Source of the DNA: Streptomyces rimosus subsp. rimosus
GTDB lineage: Bacteria; Actinomycetota; Actinomycetes; Streptomycetales; Streptomycetaceae
DNA: 23,817 nt
Reading direction: 5' to 3'
Assembly: GCF_000720725.1 (NCBI RefSeq)
Contig: NZ_JOCQ01000125.1
Span: forward strand, 1 to 23,817
Shown here: positions 1-7,179 of the stretch, in pieces
Layout: every line of letters begins with the position of its first letter
Numbering within the stretch: position 1 is the first letter of the stretch
Made by a program: the position numbers and the translations under genes
The notes under the pieces: generated by a model
Told to the model about the DNA's origin: nothing
The model's database searches: none
The model's input: only the letters and a program-made list of their open reading frames with translations

Positions 1-346
1 GCCTTCGGGTCCCCGGCCGGGGGCGGAGGCGGGGCCGCCGGGGCCGGGGGCGGGGTGGTACGAGGAAAGCGGCATGGGACACCGCTACCAGCGCGGTGCC
101 CCGGCCCGTGGCCGACGCGGCAGTACGGCACCCGAACGAGGGCGGGCCGTACGTCCGTCGAGGCCGGTGGGGAACGGGTGTACCGACCGCACGCGGGGCG
201 GGCGCCTCCGGGGATGCGCTGTCATCGTCCGCCGAGCGCCGGAGCGGGCGCCTCTCGGGCGCACCGCCATCACCGACCGCGCGCGGGAGTGGACACCCAT
301 CGGGAACGCGCCGCCCTTCTCGGCCACGCTCCGGAGCGGCCGCCCC
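1..346. other. Gene-free region downstream of rshA with G-rich tract and decayed repeats
   Basis: No reading frame here has a recognisable protein family; the overlapping long frames are the low-complexity Arg/Pro/Ala readings expected of GC-rich noncoding DNA. Bases 19-55 hold five or more G-runs of four to five G on the plus strand, a potential G-quadruplex. Bases 237-287 are an imperfect copy of the 3' end of rshA (see the repeat entry). The left edge may include the flank of a gene outside the window, but none can be identified. Confidence 0.6.
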
Positions 347-381
347 TCAGGAACGCGCCGCCATGGTCGACCGCGCGCGGC
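237..381. repeat. Imperfect direct duplication of the rshA 3' end
   Basis: Bases about 237-287 and about 329-381 align at roughly 80% by eye. Both contain a CCGGAGCGG block, a CGCCTC/CCCCTC block, a GCGC-CCGCCAT block and end in CGACCGCGCGCGG. The right copy covers the last codons and stop of rshA; the left copy lies downstream of the stop. Read on the minus strand they give ARSTMAARS-stop in the gene and ARSVMAVRP in the copy. A third, weaker copy (about 180-236) shares ACCGAC-GC-CGCGG and GGCGCCTC. This is visible in the sequence; how it arose is inference. Confidence 0.6.
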
Positions 382-2665
382 CCGCCCGCAGTACGTCGAA
401 GACGCCCGGGACCTGCCGCATCGCCCGCATCAGGGACGGCAGCTTGGCCGCGTCCGGCAGGTGGAGCGTGTACGTGTGGCGTACGCGCTGTTCGCGGGGC
501 GGCTCCACGGCCGCGGCGACCACGGCGGCCCCCTCGGCGGCGATGGCCTCCGTGAGGTCGGCGAGCAGGTGCGGCCGGGTGAAAGCCTCGGCGAGGAGGG
601 TGACCCGGCAGCCCTGCGCGCGGTTGCCCGCGCCGCGCCAGCGGGCGCCGACCGGCTTGCGCCCGGAGGCGGCCATCCGGGCCACCACCGGGCACAGCAC
701 CCGGTGGACGGTCACTATGCCGCCCCGTACGGCGAAGCCGGTGACGTGGTCGGGGGGTACGGGGGTGCAGCAGCCCGCGAGCCGTACGGTCGCGCCGGGG
801 AGGTCGGTGGACAGCCCGGCGGTGTCCGTCCCGCCGGAGCGGCCGGGCGTCTCGGCGGCCCCGGCACCGCGCGCCCCGCCGGCGCCACTCGGCGCGCCCG
901 CCCCCACCGCGCTCTCGCCCTCCCCTGTTTCCGCCCCCGGATGGGCGGCCAGCCAGCGGGAGATGGCGAGCCGGGCGGCCGGTGTACGGGTGTGGTCGAG
1001 CCAGTCGGGCGAGGGTCCGGCGGCGGAGTCGGGGGCCATGAGCAGGTGCAGGCTGTCGCCGTCGCACAGGACCGTGGAAAGGGTTGCGAGGCGGCCGTTG
1101 ACGCGCGCGCCGATGCAGTTGTGCGCTCCTTCGCCGTAGAGCGCGTAGGCGGCGTCCACGCAGCTCGCGCCTGCGGGCAGGCCGACGGTGGCGGTGCCGT
1201 CCGTGCCCGTACCGGCGGCGCCCGTGCCGGCCGGGCCGCTGCTGTCGCCGAAGCCCCCTTCCGCACAGAAGACCGTGATCTCGCGGTCCTGGGCGAGGTC
1301 GGCGCGCAGCGAGGTCCAGAACGTGTCCGGGTCGGGGGTGGCGCGCTGCCACTCCAGGAGGCGGCACAGCCAGCCGGGCTGGGTCGGGTCCACCCGCTCC
1401 TCCCCGTCCTCGGCGGCGTGGTCGCCCTCCGTGCCGCTACCGGCGGGGCGCTCGGCCGCGGGCTCGGAGCCGTCCGCGGGGGCGTACGGGTTGCCCAGCG
1501 CGACGACCCCGGCCTCGGCGACACGGTGCATGCGGTGCGTACGGATGAGCGTTTCCGCAATGGCGCCGTCCTCGTCCGTGACGGCGGTGTGCAGCGACTG
1601 GTAGAGGTTGAACTTCGGCGCGGCGATGAAGTCCTTGAACTCCGAGACCACCGGCGTGAAGCAGGTGTGCAGCTCGCCGAGGACCGCGTAGCAGTCGGCG
1701 TCCTCGGCGACGAGCACCAGCAGACGGCCGAGGTCGGTGCCGGTGACCGTGCCGCGCGTCAGGCGTACGCGGTGCACGGATACCAAGTGCCGGGGCCGGA
1801 CGAGGACTTCGGCGGCGATGTCGGCCTCGTCCAGGACGGCGCGCACCCGTTCGGCGATCGCGGCCAGAGGGTCCGGGCGGGCCGCGTGGCCGAGGACGAG
1901 GGCACGGGTGGTGGCGTACTCCTCCGGGTGCAGGATCGCGAAGACCAGGTCCTCCAGTTCGCTCTTGAGGGCCTGCACGCCCAGCCGTTCGGCCAGCGGG
2001 ATGAGCACGTCGCGGGTGACCTTGGCGATCCTGGCCTGCTTCTCGGGGCGCATCACGCCCAGGGTGCGCATGTTGTGCAGCCGGTCGGCCAGCTTGATGG
2101 ACATCACGCGTACGTCGTTGCCGGTGGCGACCAGCATCTTGCGGAAGGTCTCGGGCTCGGCGGCGGCGCCGTAGTCGACCTTCTCCAGCTTGGTCACGCC
2201 GTCGACCAGGTAGCAGACCTCCTTGCCGAACTCCGAGCCGACCTGATCGAGCGTCACCTCCGTGTCCTCGACGGTGTCGTGGAGCAGGGAGGCGGTCAAG
2301 GTCGTGGTCTCGGCGCCCAGTTCGGCCAGGATCAGGGTCACCGCGAGCGGGTGGGTGATGTACGGTTCGCCGCTCTTGCGCAGCTGGCCGCGGTGCGAGG
2401 ACTCGGCGAGCGCGTAGGCCCTGCTCAGGGTGTCCAGGTCGGCGTCCGGGTGGTGGGCGCGGTGCACCTTGGCGACGTGCTCCAGGGCGTCCGGCAGGCC
2501 GTCGCGGGGGGCCGGCCCCAGGAGCGCGGCCCGGCCGATGCGGCGCAGGCCGCGCAGCTCCAGCCGGGGGCGGCCGCGTTTGCGGTGCGAGACCTCGCCC
2601 AGGTCGGGCGGACCGGCCTGGACCGGCGCGACGGGATTACCAGGGTTCGTGGCCTCTGCGCTCAT
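347..2665 (-). CDS. rshA: RelA/SpoT-family (p)ppGpp synthetase/hydrolase paralogue RshA
   Basis: Predicted 772-residue cytoplasmic stringent-response protein. Order: HD hydrolase (about 75-230; H105, H129-D130, E133-D134, LADRLHN at 192-198), synthetase (about 285-390), linker, TGS (about 461-545), CC-type zinc-finger/RIS (Cys632-Cys633) and ACT (about 686-760). Hydrolase residues look complete. The synthetase keeps R290, S296, D311, K344, N353-Y355-Q356, H359 and E371, but the usual RPKH...K reads RPRH with the catalytic-type Lys replaced by Val300, and the DLxxIRV segment reads DLGRLLV. About 40 Ala/Gly/Glu-rich residues separate synthetase and TGS. The ATG at 2665 was chosen because GGAGG sits 5 bases upstream; an in-frame GTG two codons earlier overlaps that ribosome site. 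The layout matches S. coelicolor rshA, the second RelA/SpoT homologue there. Hydrolase-dominant function is inference. Confidence 0.93.
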   Translation of the reverse strand: MSAEATNPGNPVAPVQAGPPDLGEVSHRKRGRPRLELRGLRRIGRAALLGPAPRDGLPDALEHVAKVHRAHHPDADLDTLSRAYALAESSHRGQLRKSGEPYITHPLAVTLILAELGAETTTLTASLLHDTVEDTEVTLDQVGSEFGKEVCYLVDGVTKLEKVDYGAAAEPETFRKMLVATGNDVRVMSIKLADRLHNMRTLGVMRPEKQARIAKVTRDVLIPLAERLGVQALKSELEDLVFAILHPEEYATTRALVLGHAARPDPLAAIAERVRAVLDEADIAAEVLVRPRHLVSVHRVRLTRGTVTGTDLGRLLVLVAEDADCYAVLGELHTCFTPVVSEFKDFIAAPKFNLYQSLHTAVTDEDGAIAETLIRTHRMHRVAEAGVVALGNPYAPADGSEPAAERPAGSGTEGDHAAEDGEERVDPTQPGWLCRLLEWQRATPDPDTFWTSLRADLAQDREITVFCAEGGFGDSSGPAGTGAAGTGTDGTATVGLPAGASCVDAAYALYGEGAHNCIGARVNGRLATLSTVLCDGDSLHLLMAPDSAAGPSPDWLDHTRTPAARLAISRWLAAHPGAETGEGESAVGAGAPSGAGGARGAGAAETPGRSGGTDTAGLSTDLPGATVRLAGCCTPVPPDHVTGFAVRGGIVTVHRVLCPVVARMAASGRKPVGARWRGAGNRAQGCRVTLLAEAFTRPHLLADLTEAIAAEGAAVVAAAVEPPREQRVRHTYTLHLPDAAKLPSLMRAMRQVPGVFDVLRAGRARSTMAARS

Positions 2666-2806
2666 GGGCACCTCCGGCGGCGTCGACCGGCGGTCGGGCG
2701 CCCGCAGTCGGTCGCCCCGGGCCGGTGCTTGATGCTACCGAGCCCATCACGCAGCGCTGTCCCGCTCTCGCCCAGCGTGAACCGGATCACCCATTCGAGC
2801 GAAGTC
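2666..2806 (-). promoter_or_regulatory. rshA leader and possible promoter
   Basis: This 141-base gap between the dapF stop and the rshA start carries the strong rshA ribosome site (GGAGG, about 2671-2675, minus strand). A TAGCAT hexamer at 2732-2737 (minus) resembles an actinobacterial -10 box, but no convincing -35 box was seen. No strong terminator separates dapF from rshA, so read-through is also possible. Confidence 0.3.
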
Positions 2807-3706
2807 TCAGTCGAGGGCCGTGACCAGCCACGCCGGGTCCAGCGTGCCGTGCGCGACGATCACCGCGGGGCCGGTCATCTCGACCGTGCCGTCCGGCAGC
2901 TCGGTGATCGACAGGCTGCCGCCGGGCAGGTCCACCCGGTAGGTGACGGGGCTGCCGGTGGCCGCGGGATCGGCGCCGTCCCGGCGGGCGGCGGCGACCG
3001 CGACGGCACAGGCGCCGGTGCCGCAGGAGCGGGTCTCGCCGGCGCCGCGCTCGTGGACCCGCATCGCGACGTGGCGCGGGCCGCGGTCGGCGACGAACTC
3101 GATGTTGACGCCGTGCGGGTAGACGGAGGCTGGGCTGAACGGCGGGACGCCGTACAGGTCCCCGGCGTGGTCGAGGTCCTCGACGAAGGCGACGGCGTGC
3201 GGGTTGCCCATGTTGACGTTGCGGGCGGGCCAGCTGCGGCCGCCGATCGTGACCGTCACGCCGTCCGGGAGCAGGTCGGCGCGGCCCATGGAGACCGTGA
3301 CGTCGCCGTTCTCGGCCAGCCGCACCCGCTTGACGCCGGCCCGGGTGGCGATGGCGAACCCGCCCGCGCCGGCCAGGCCGGCGTGCTGGAGGTAGCGGGC
3401 GAAGACGCGGACGCCGTTGCCGCACATCTCGGCCACGGAGCCGTCGCCGTTGCGGTAGTCCATGAACCACTCGGCCTCGGCGGCCTGGGCGCGGGCCGCG
3501 GGGTCGGCGGCGGAGCGCACCACGCGCAGCAGGCCGTCACCGCCGACACCGGCCCGGCGGTCGCAGATCCGCGCCACCGCGTCGGCCGACAGGTCCAGGA
3601 CGCCGTCCGGGTCGGGGACGATCACGAAGTCGTTCTCCGTGCCGTGGCCCTTGAGGAAGGCGATGCCGCGGCCGGGGCCGCCCGCGGCGGCCGGCGCGGT
3701 GTCCAC
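2807..3706 (-). CDS. dapF: Diaminopimelate epimerase
   Basis: Converts LL- to meso-2,6-diaminopimelate for lysine synthesis; a cytoplasmic enzyme. The fold opens with IAFLKGHGTENDFVI. The two catalytic cysteines are visible in MCGNGVRVFARY and SCGTGACAVAVA (Cys109 and Cys242 counted from the upstream ATG), with GNPHAV between them. Two starts compete. The GTG at 3706 has a perfect GGAGG 5 bases upstream and gives 299 residues, close to family length; the ATG at 3748 adds 14 Ala-rich residues and has no ribosome site, but TACGAT lies 6 bases before it, as in leaderless transcripts. I prefer 3706 and hold that choice loosely. The gene is co-directional with the membrane gene upstream and rshA downstream. 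Confidence 0.95.
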   Translation of the reverse strand: MDTAPAAAGGPGRGIAFLKGHGTENDFVIVPDPDGVLDLSADAVARICDRRAGVGGDGLLRVVRSAADPAARAQAAEAEWFMDYRNGDGSVAEMCGNGVRVFARYLQHAGLAGAGGFAIATRAGVKRVRLAENGDVTVSMGRADLLPDGVTVTIGGRSWPARNVNMGNPHAVAFVEDLDHAGDLYGVPPFSPASVYPHGVNIEFVADRGPRHVAMRVHERGAGETRSCGTGACAVAVAAARRDGADPAATGSPVTYRVDLPGGSLSITELPDGTVEMTGPAVIVAHGTLDPAWLVTALD

Positions 3707-3754
3707 TGCGGCCTCCGTGGCCAGTGCGGTTCCCGGTGCGTTGGTCATGTCTGC

Positions 3755-3760
3755 ATCGTA
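3755..3760 (-). promoter_or_regulatory. Possible -10 box for a leaderless dapF start
   Basis: TACGAT fits the actinobacterial TANNNT -10 pattern and lies 6 bases upstream of the ATG at 3748, the spacing at which transcription would begin on the start codon itself. No matching -35 box was seen. It competes with the GTG at 3706, which has a strong ribosome site. Confidence 0.3.
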
Positions 3761-3842
3761 CGGCCCGGCAGTGACAGCCCGCTTTCCCGCCCCGGCCGGG
3801 CACGGGCGAGGGGCACCGTCACCGGCAGACCGCCACCGGCAG

Positions 3843-4397
3843 TCAGTGCAGCCGGGCGACCCGCCATACGGCCAGCAGGGCGAGGACGGCCACGACCGCC
3901 GCGTACGCCAGGACGACCCGCCAGTCCGGGCGGCGGCCGGAGCCGCGGGCGGGCAGGCCGGGCCAGGTGTGGCCGACCCGGCGGGCGGCCATCATGCCCC
4001 AGCCGGCGGCGCAGCCGAACAGCAGCAGGCCGAGCATGGAGATCACCGCGCCGCTGTCGCCGCCGAACTCGAAGGCGAGCGGGAAGGCGAACATCAGCGA
4101 GCCGAGGATGGCGAGGCCCACGATGGGCGCGAGCTGCCAGATGCGCAGCCGGCGCGGCGGGCGCAGTTCACGGAAGGACTCGCCGCCCTCCACGGCCGGC
4201 TCCGGGCCGTCCGAGCCGTCCAGGGACGCCGGACGTGCCGGTCCGCCCAGCGCGCCGGGCCCGACGGCATGGTCCGGGGCGGCCCCGTCGGGGCCGAAGG
4301 ACCCGGGTCCGTCGTGGGTCAGCGACTCCGTCGCGTCCCGCTGTCCGTCGCCCCGACCGTCCGGTTGCTGCGGTCTGTTGCGAGGGCCGGCCTCCAT
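3843..4397 (-). CDS. Small membrane protein of unknown function between miaA and dapF
   Basis: About 184 residues. The N-terminal ~85 residues are hydrophilic and Gly/Pro/Asp-rich, with no domain I recognise. Three hydrophobic segments follow: LAPIVGLAILGSLMFAF, ISMLGLLLFGCAAGWGMMA and VVLAYAAVVAVLALLAVW, suggesting a three-pass inner-membrane protein with a long disordered N-terminal tail. The start is either the ATG at 4397 or the GTG at 4403 two codons upstream; GGGGAGGG lies just ahead and could serve both. It is co-directional with miaA upstream (about 100-base gap) and dapF downstream (about 95-base gap). A membrane gene at this place is, from memory, usual in Streptomyces. No function is proposed. 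Confidence 0.82.
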   Translation of the reverse strand: MEAGPRNRPQQPDGRGDGQRDATESLTHDGPGSFGPDGAAPDHAVGPGALGGPARPASLDGSDGPEPAVEGGESFRELRPPRRLRIWQLAPIVGLAILGSLMFAFPLAFEFGGDSGAVISMLGLLLFGCAAGWGMMAARRVGHTWPGLPARGSGRRPDWRVVLAYAAVVAVLALLAVWRVARLH

Positions 4398-4505
4398 CGC
4401 CACGCGCCCTCCCCACTGCTGACTGCACGCCTCGATCGAAGGTCGATGATGACACGCTCCCGGGGGCCCGGATGACGGGCGGAGCGTCCCGATGCCATGA
4501 CGTGA

Positions 4506-5444
4506 TCAGGCTGTGACCGGGGGCGCTACCAACGCCAGCGCCCGCTCCGGGAGTTCCGCGCGGTCCGCGGCGGCACCGCTGAGCCAGTGGACCCGGGGGT
4601 CCCGGCGGAACCAGGAGTCCTGGCGGCGGGCGAAGCGCTTGGTGGCCCGGACCGTCGCGTCCCGCGCCTCCTGCTCCGTGCACTCCCCCGCGAGCTGGGC
4701 GAGCACCTGCTGGTAGCCGAGGGCCCGGGAGGCGGTACGGCCCTCGCGCAGCCCCGCGTCCTCCAGCCGCCGCACCTCGTCCACCAGGCCCTCCTCCCAC
4801 ATCCGGTCCACCCGGCGGGCGATGCGCTCGTCCAGCTCGGGGCGGGCCACGTCGACGCCGATCTGGACGGTGTCGTAGACCGCCTCGTGTCCCGGGAGGT
4901 TGGCGGTGAAGGGGCGGCCGGTGATCTCGATCACCTCCAGGGCGCGCACGATGCGCCGCCCGTTGCCCGCCAGGATGGCGCGGGCGGCCTCGGGGTCGGC
5001 GGCGGCGAGCCGGGCGTGCAGGGCGCCGCTGCCGTGCTCGGCCAGCTCGGCCTCCAGGCGGGCGCGCACCTCGGGATCGGTGCCGGGGAAGTCGAGGGCG
5101 TCGAGGGCGCCGCGTACGTACAGGCCGGAGCCGCCGACGAGGACGGGCGTGCGGCCCTCGGCGAGCAGCCGGTCGATCTCGGCACGGGCCAGCCGCTGGT
5201 ACTCGGCGACGTTCGCCGCGCGGGTGACGTCCCAGATGTCCAGGAGGTGGTGCGGGACGCCCTGGCGTTCGGGCACCGTCAGCTTGGCGGTGCCGATGTC
5301 CATTCCGCGGTAGAGCTGCATGGAGTCGGCGTTGACGACCTCGCCGCCGAGGTGCCGGGCGAGGGCTACGCCCAGATCGGACTTTCCGGCCGCGGTGGGA
5401 CCGACGACGGCGATGACCCGGGGTGCGGGAACTGCGGTGTTCAC
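4506..5444 (-). CDS. miaA: tRNA dimethylallyltransferase
   Basis: 312 residues, the usual family length. It transfers a dimethylallyl group to N6 of A37 in tRNAs reading UNN codons, making i6A, the substrate for MiaB. The P-loop GPTAAGKS is at residues 15-22, followed by NADSMQLYRGMDIGTAK with the conserved Asp; VGGSGLYVRGALD and SRALGYQQ are further family motifs. The frame extends well upstream, but similarity begins at PRVIAVVGPTAAGK, so the GTG at 5444 (VNTAVPAP) is chosen. No strong ribosome site precedes it. The gene is the first of a minus-strand series with the membrane gene, dapF and rshA, and lies in the same direction as miaB with four genes' length between. Confidence 0.96.
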   Translation of the reverse strand: MNTAVPAPRVIAVVGPTAAGKSDLGVALARHLGGEVVNADSMQLYRGMDIGTAKLTVPERQGVPHHLLDIWDVTRAANVAEYQRLARAEIDRLLAEGRTPVLVGGSGLYVRGALDALDFPGTDPEVRARLEAELAEHGSGALHARLAAADPEAARAILAGNGRRIVRALEVIEITGRPFTANLPGHEAVYDTVQIGVDVARPELDERIARRVDRMWEEGLVDEVRRLEDAGLREGRTASRALGYQQVLAQLAGECTEQEARDATVRATKRFARRQDSWFRRDPRVHWLSGAAADRAELPERALALVAPPVTA

Positions 5445-5628
5445 CGGCCCAGTCTCGCAAACCCCCGGGCCTGATCTCGAACGAGCGACGTGACGGCTCG
5501 CCTCCGTGTTCGTTGCCTGATGCGAGGTTCCGGCCGCCGGTTCACGGACCGGAGCCCGCGGGCGGCGCAATGGGACGCTCCGGGCGCCCCGGGATTTCGC
5601 CCGCACGAGTAACGTATGGAGTGGAGTT
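5445..5628. promoter_or_regulatory. Divergent intergenic region between miaA and the small-protein pair
   Basis: Promoters for miaA (minus) and the 5629 gene (plus) should lie here. On plus, TAACGT at 5610-5615 fits a TANNNT -10 box, with a GGAG-type ribosome site (about 5618-5626) directly before the ATG at 5629. No clear -35 box was found. No small gene was seen. Confidence 0.35.
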
Positions 5629-5907
5629 ATGGGCGTGTTTTCACGGTTTCGTCGCCGTAAGAGCGAAGCATCGACGGAGGAGGCCGCCGCCGCGACACTG
5701 ACGGCGGAGCCGGCCGAGGGTGACGAGTCGGCGGACCGCCCCGACGGGGCCGCCGCGCAGGCGGAGCAGGAAGGGGCGGGTGCGGACGCGAAGCCGTCCG
5801 CCGAGGAGGCCGGTGAGGCCGCTGCCGCCGAGGGTGTCGAGATCCCCAAGCAGCAGTCGGCCGACGAGGCCGCCGACAGCGAGGCCGGGGAAGGCGCCCG
5901 CAAGTAG
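5629..5907 (+). CDS. Small acidic low-complexity protein of unknown function
   Basis: 92 residues. It has a short basic N-terminus (VFSRFRRRK) followed by about 80 residues rich in Ala, Glu, Asp and Gly with almost no hydrophobic core, so it is probably intrinsically disordered. The basic-aromatic start could bind nucleic acid or membrane; that is inference. The ATG has a GGAGTGGAG ribosome site just upstream. It ends 26 bases before the MT0933-like gene, suggesting an operon of two. I recognise no family beyond similar small proteins recalled from other streptomycetes. Confidence 0.72.
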   Translation: MGVFSRFRRRKSEASTEEAAAATLTAEPAEGDESADRPDGAAAQAEQEGAGADAKPSAEEAGEAAAAEGVEIPKQQSADEAADSEAGEGARK

Positions 5908-5933
5908 GACGCGGTACGCAAGGAAGGTGGCCC

Positions 5934-6194
5934 ATGGGCCTGCTGGACAACCTCAAGGCCACGTTCGGTCCGCTCAAGGACCGGGCCGGTGATCTCGCGC
6001 GGCAGCACGGGGACCGGATCGAGCAGGGCCTCGACAAGGCCGCACGGGCGGTCGACGAGAGGACCGAGGGCAAGTACAGCCGTCAGATCGGGAGCGGCGC
6101 CGGCAAGGCGAAGGACGCCCTCGGCCGGCTGGCCGGGGAATCCCGCCGGTCCGGCGGCAGCGGCGGCACCAGCGCGCGGGGCCCGGCCTCCTGA
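5934..6194 (+). CDS. MT0933-family antitoxin-like small protein
   Basis: 86 residues. It starts MGLLDNLKATFGPLKDRAGD and contains QHGDRIEQGLDKAARAVDERT and GKYSRQIGSGAGKAKDAL, the pattern of the MT0933-like antitoxin family common in actinobacteria: amphipathic, Lys/Asp/Gly-rich helices. The C-terminal ~18 residues are Ser/Gly-rich and probably disordered. A strong AAGGAAGG ribosome site precedes the ATG. No toxin gene lies beside it: the upstream partner is an acidic disordered protein and a hairpin follows. The family's antitoxin label rests on little experimental work, so the function here is uncertain; many streptomycetes carry several such orphan genes. Confidence 0.85.
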   Translation: MGLLDNLKATFGPLKDRAGDLARQHGDRIEQGLDKAARAVDERTEGKYSRQIGSGAGKAKDALGRLAGESRRSGGSGGTSARGPAS

Positions 6195-6235
6195 GGCAGG
6201 CACGGGGTCCCGGGCCGGACGGCCCGCACGGCGTA

Positions 6236-6270
6236 CGACGGCCGCGGAGCGACGCGCTCCGCGGCCGTCG
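6236..6270. terminator. 16-bp perfect hairpin after the antitoxin-like gene
   Basis: Arms 6236-6251 (CGACGGCCGCGGAGCG) and 6255-6270 are exact reverse complements around a 3-base loop. It lies about 42 bases past the stop at 6194 and between convergent genes, so it could end transcription from both sides. There is no U-tract, which is usual in Streptomyces. A second, 10-bp inverted repeat (6279-6288 with 6301-6310, CCGGGGCGCG) follows and may serve the minus-strand gene. Confidence 0.75.
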
Positions 6271-6378
6271 GCGTGTCACCGGGGCGCGCGTGCGTGGATC
6301 CGCGCCCCGGGGCACTTCCGTACGCCCTCCGAGCGAGCCGTCGCCACAAGAGCCGCCACTGCGGCCAGGCCGCGGCCG

Positions 6379-7089
6379 TTACGACCAGGCCGCCACGAAG
6401 TACCCCACCCCGTACGGAGCCTCCTCGCGCAGCAGCTCGCCGCGCAGCCCGGCGCCCTCCGCGGCGCCGGCCAGGACCTGCCAGCAGACCCGTCCGGACG
6501 CCTTCAGCTCGCTCGCCAGCTCGGCGTCGAGCCCGGCCAGGGCCTCGGTGTCCGCGGCCCCCAGAGCGCGCGCCACGGCCGCGTCGAAGGCCTCGGCCCG
6601 CTCGTCGTAGTAGCCCGGCGCCTTCACCGTCCGGCAGGCGCTGCCGTCGCCCATGACCAGCAGGGCGACCCGCTCCGCCGACGCCGCGATCTCCCGGCCG
6701 ACCTGGGCGCAGCGGTCGCCGGCCAGCGGCTCGCCGACGCCCAGTCCCTCGACCGGCGCGTCCGCCCAGTCCGTACGGGCCAGCAGCCAGGCGCCGACCG
6801 ACAGCGACGGCGGCAGCGGCCGCTCCGGAGGCGTCTCGGCGGCGCCCAGGCTCACGTCCAGGTCCACGCCGAAGCCGCGGAAGGAGCCCACCGCGCCCTG
6901 TCCGTGCGGCCCGCGGCCCGCCTGTTCGGCGGGGCCGACGACGACCAGCCGGTCGGGCCGGGCCGCGGCGAGCACGCCGACCGCGTCGAGCGCGGCGGCC
7001 CGCAGGCCGTCCAGCTCGGGTGCGGCTCCGGAGGCGACGTCCGGGACGAGGACCGGCGGACACGGGCAGACGGCGGCGGCGACAAGCAT
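6379..7089 (-). CDS. LigB/class III extradiol dioxygenase-like protein, probable pseudoenzyme, between miaB and miaA
   Basis: 236 residues. The fold is suggested by the opening LVAAAVCPCPPVLVPD, a DRLVVVGPAE strand, VALLVMGDGSACRT (about 141-153) and the closing APYGVGYFVAAW, matching proteins usually named class III extradiol dioxygenase subunit B-like. In active LigB relatives the N-terminal motif reads PHPP and its His binds iron; here it reads C8-P-C10-P-P, and no clear second metal His follows VVVGP. Catalysis by the usual mechanism is therefore doubtful. The ATG at 7089 is preceded by TAGGGT with a 7-base gap, so a leaderless transcript is possible. A similar gene lies between miaA and miaB in mycobacteria (Rv2728c, from memory), which suggests a link to tRNA A37 modification; that is inference. 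Confidence 0.82.
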   Translation of the reverse strand: MLVAAAVCPCPPVLVPDVASGAAPELDGLRAAALDAVGVLAAARPDRLVVVGPAEQAGRGPHGQGAVGSFRGFGVDLDVSLGAAETPPERPLPPSLSVGAWLLARTDWADAPVEGLGVGEPLAGDRCAQVGREIAASAERVALLVMGDGSACRTVKAPGYYDERAEAFDAAVARALGAADTEALAGLDAELASELKASGRVCWQVLAGAAEGAGLRGELLREEAPYGVGYFVAAWS

Positions 7090-7134
7090 GGCTGGAACCC
7101 TAGCAAGGCGGCCGTACAGGGCAGGGCAGCCCGA

Positions 7135-7150
7135 CGGCGCGACCGCGCCG
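7135..7150 (-). terminator. Short hairpin between miaB and the LigB-like gene
   Basis: CGGCGCG (7135-7141) and CGCGCCG (7144-7150) form a 7-bp perfect stem with a 2-base spacer, about 30 bases after the miaB stop. It may be a weak terminator or processing signal; random occurrence in such GC-rich DNA cannot be excluded. Confidence 0.3.
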
Positions 7151-7179
7151 CGCGGGGAGCCTCTGCCCCGCCCGTTCCG

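Noticed and set aside
74..4516. A 1480-codon open frame on the plus strand opposite rshA, dapF and miaA
   Set aside because: It is the antisense shadow of well-supported minus-strand genes; its translation is Arg/Gly/Ala-rich with no domain.
5591..5616. SigR-like promoter (GGGATT with GTAT 17 bases on) before the acidic small-protein gene
   Set aside because: Both boxes differ from the GGGAAT/GTT consensus, and such matches are frequent by chance.
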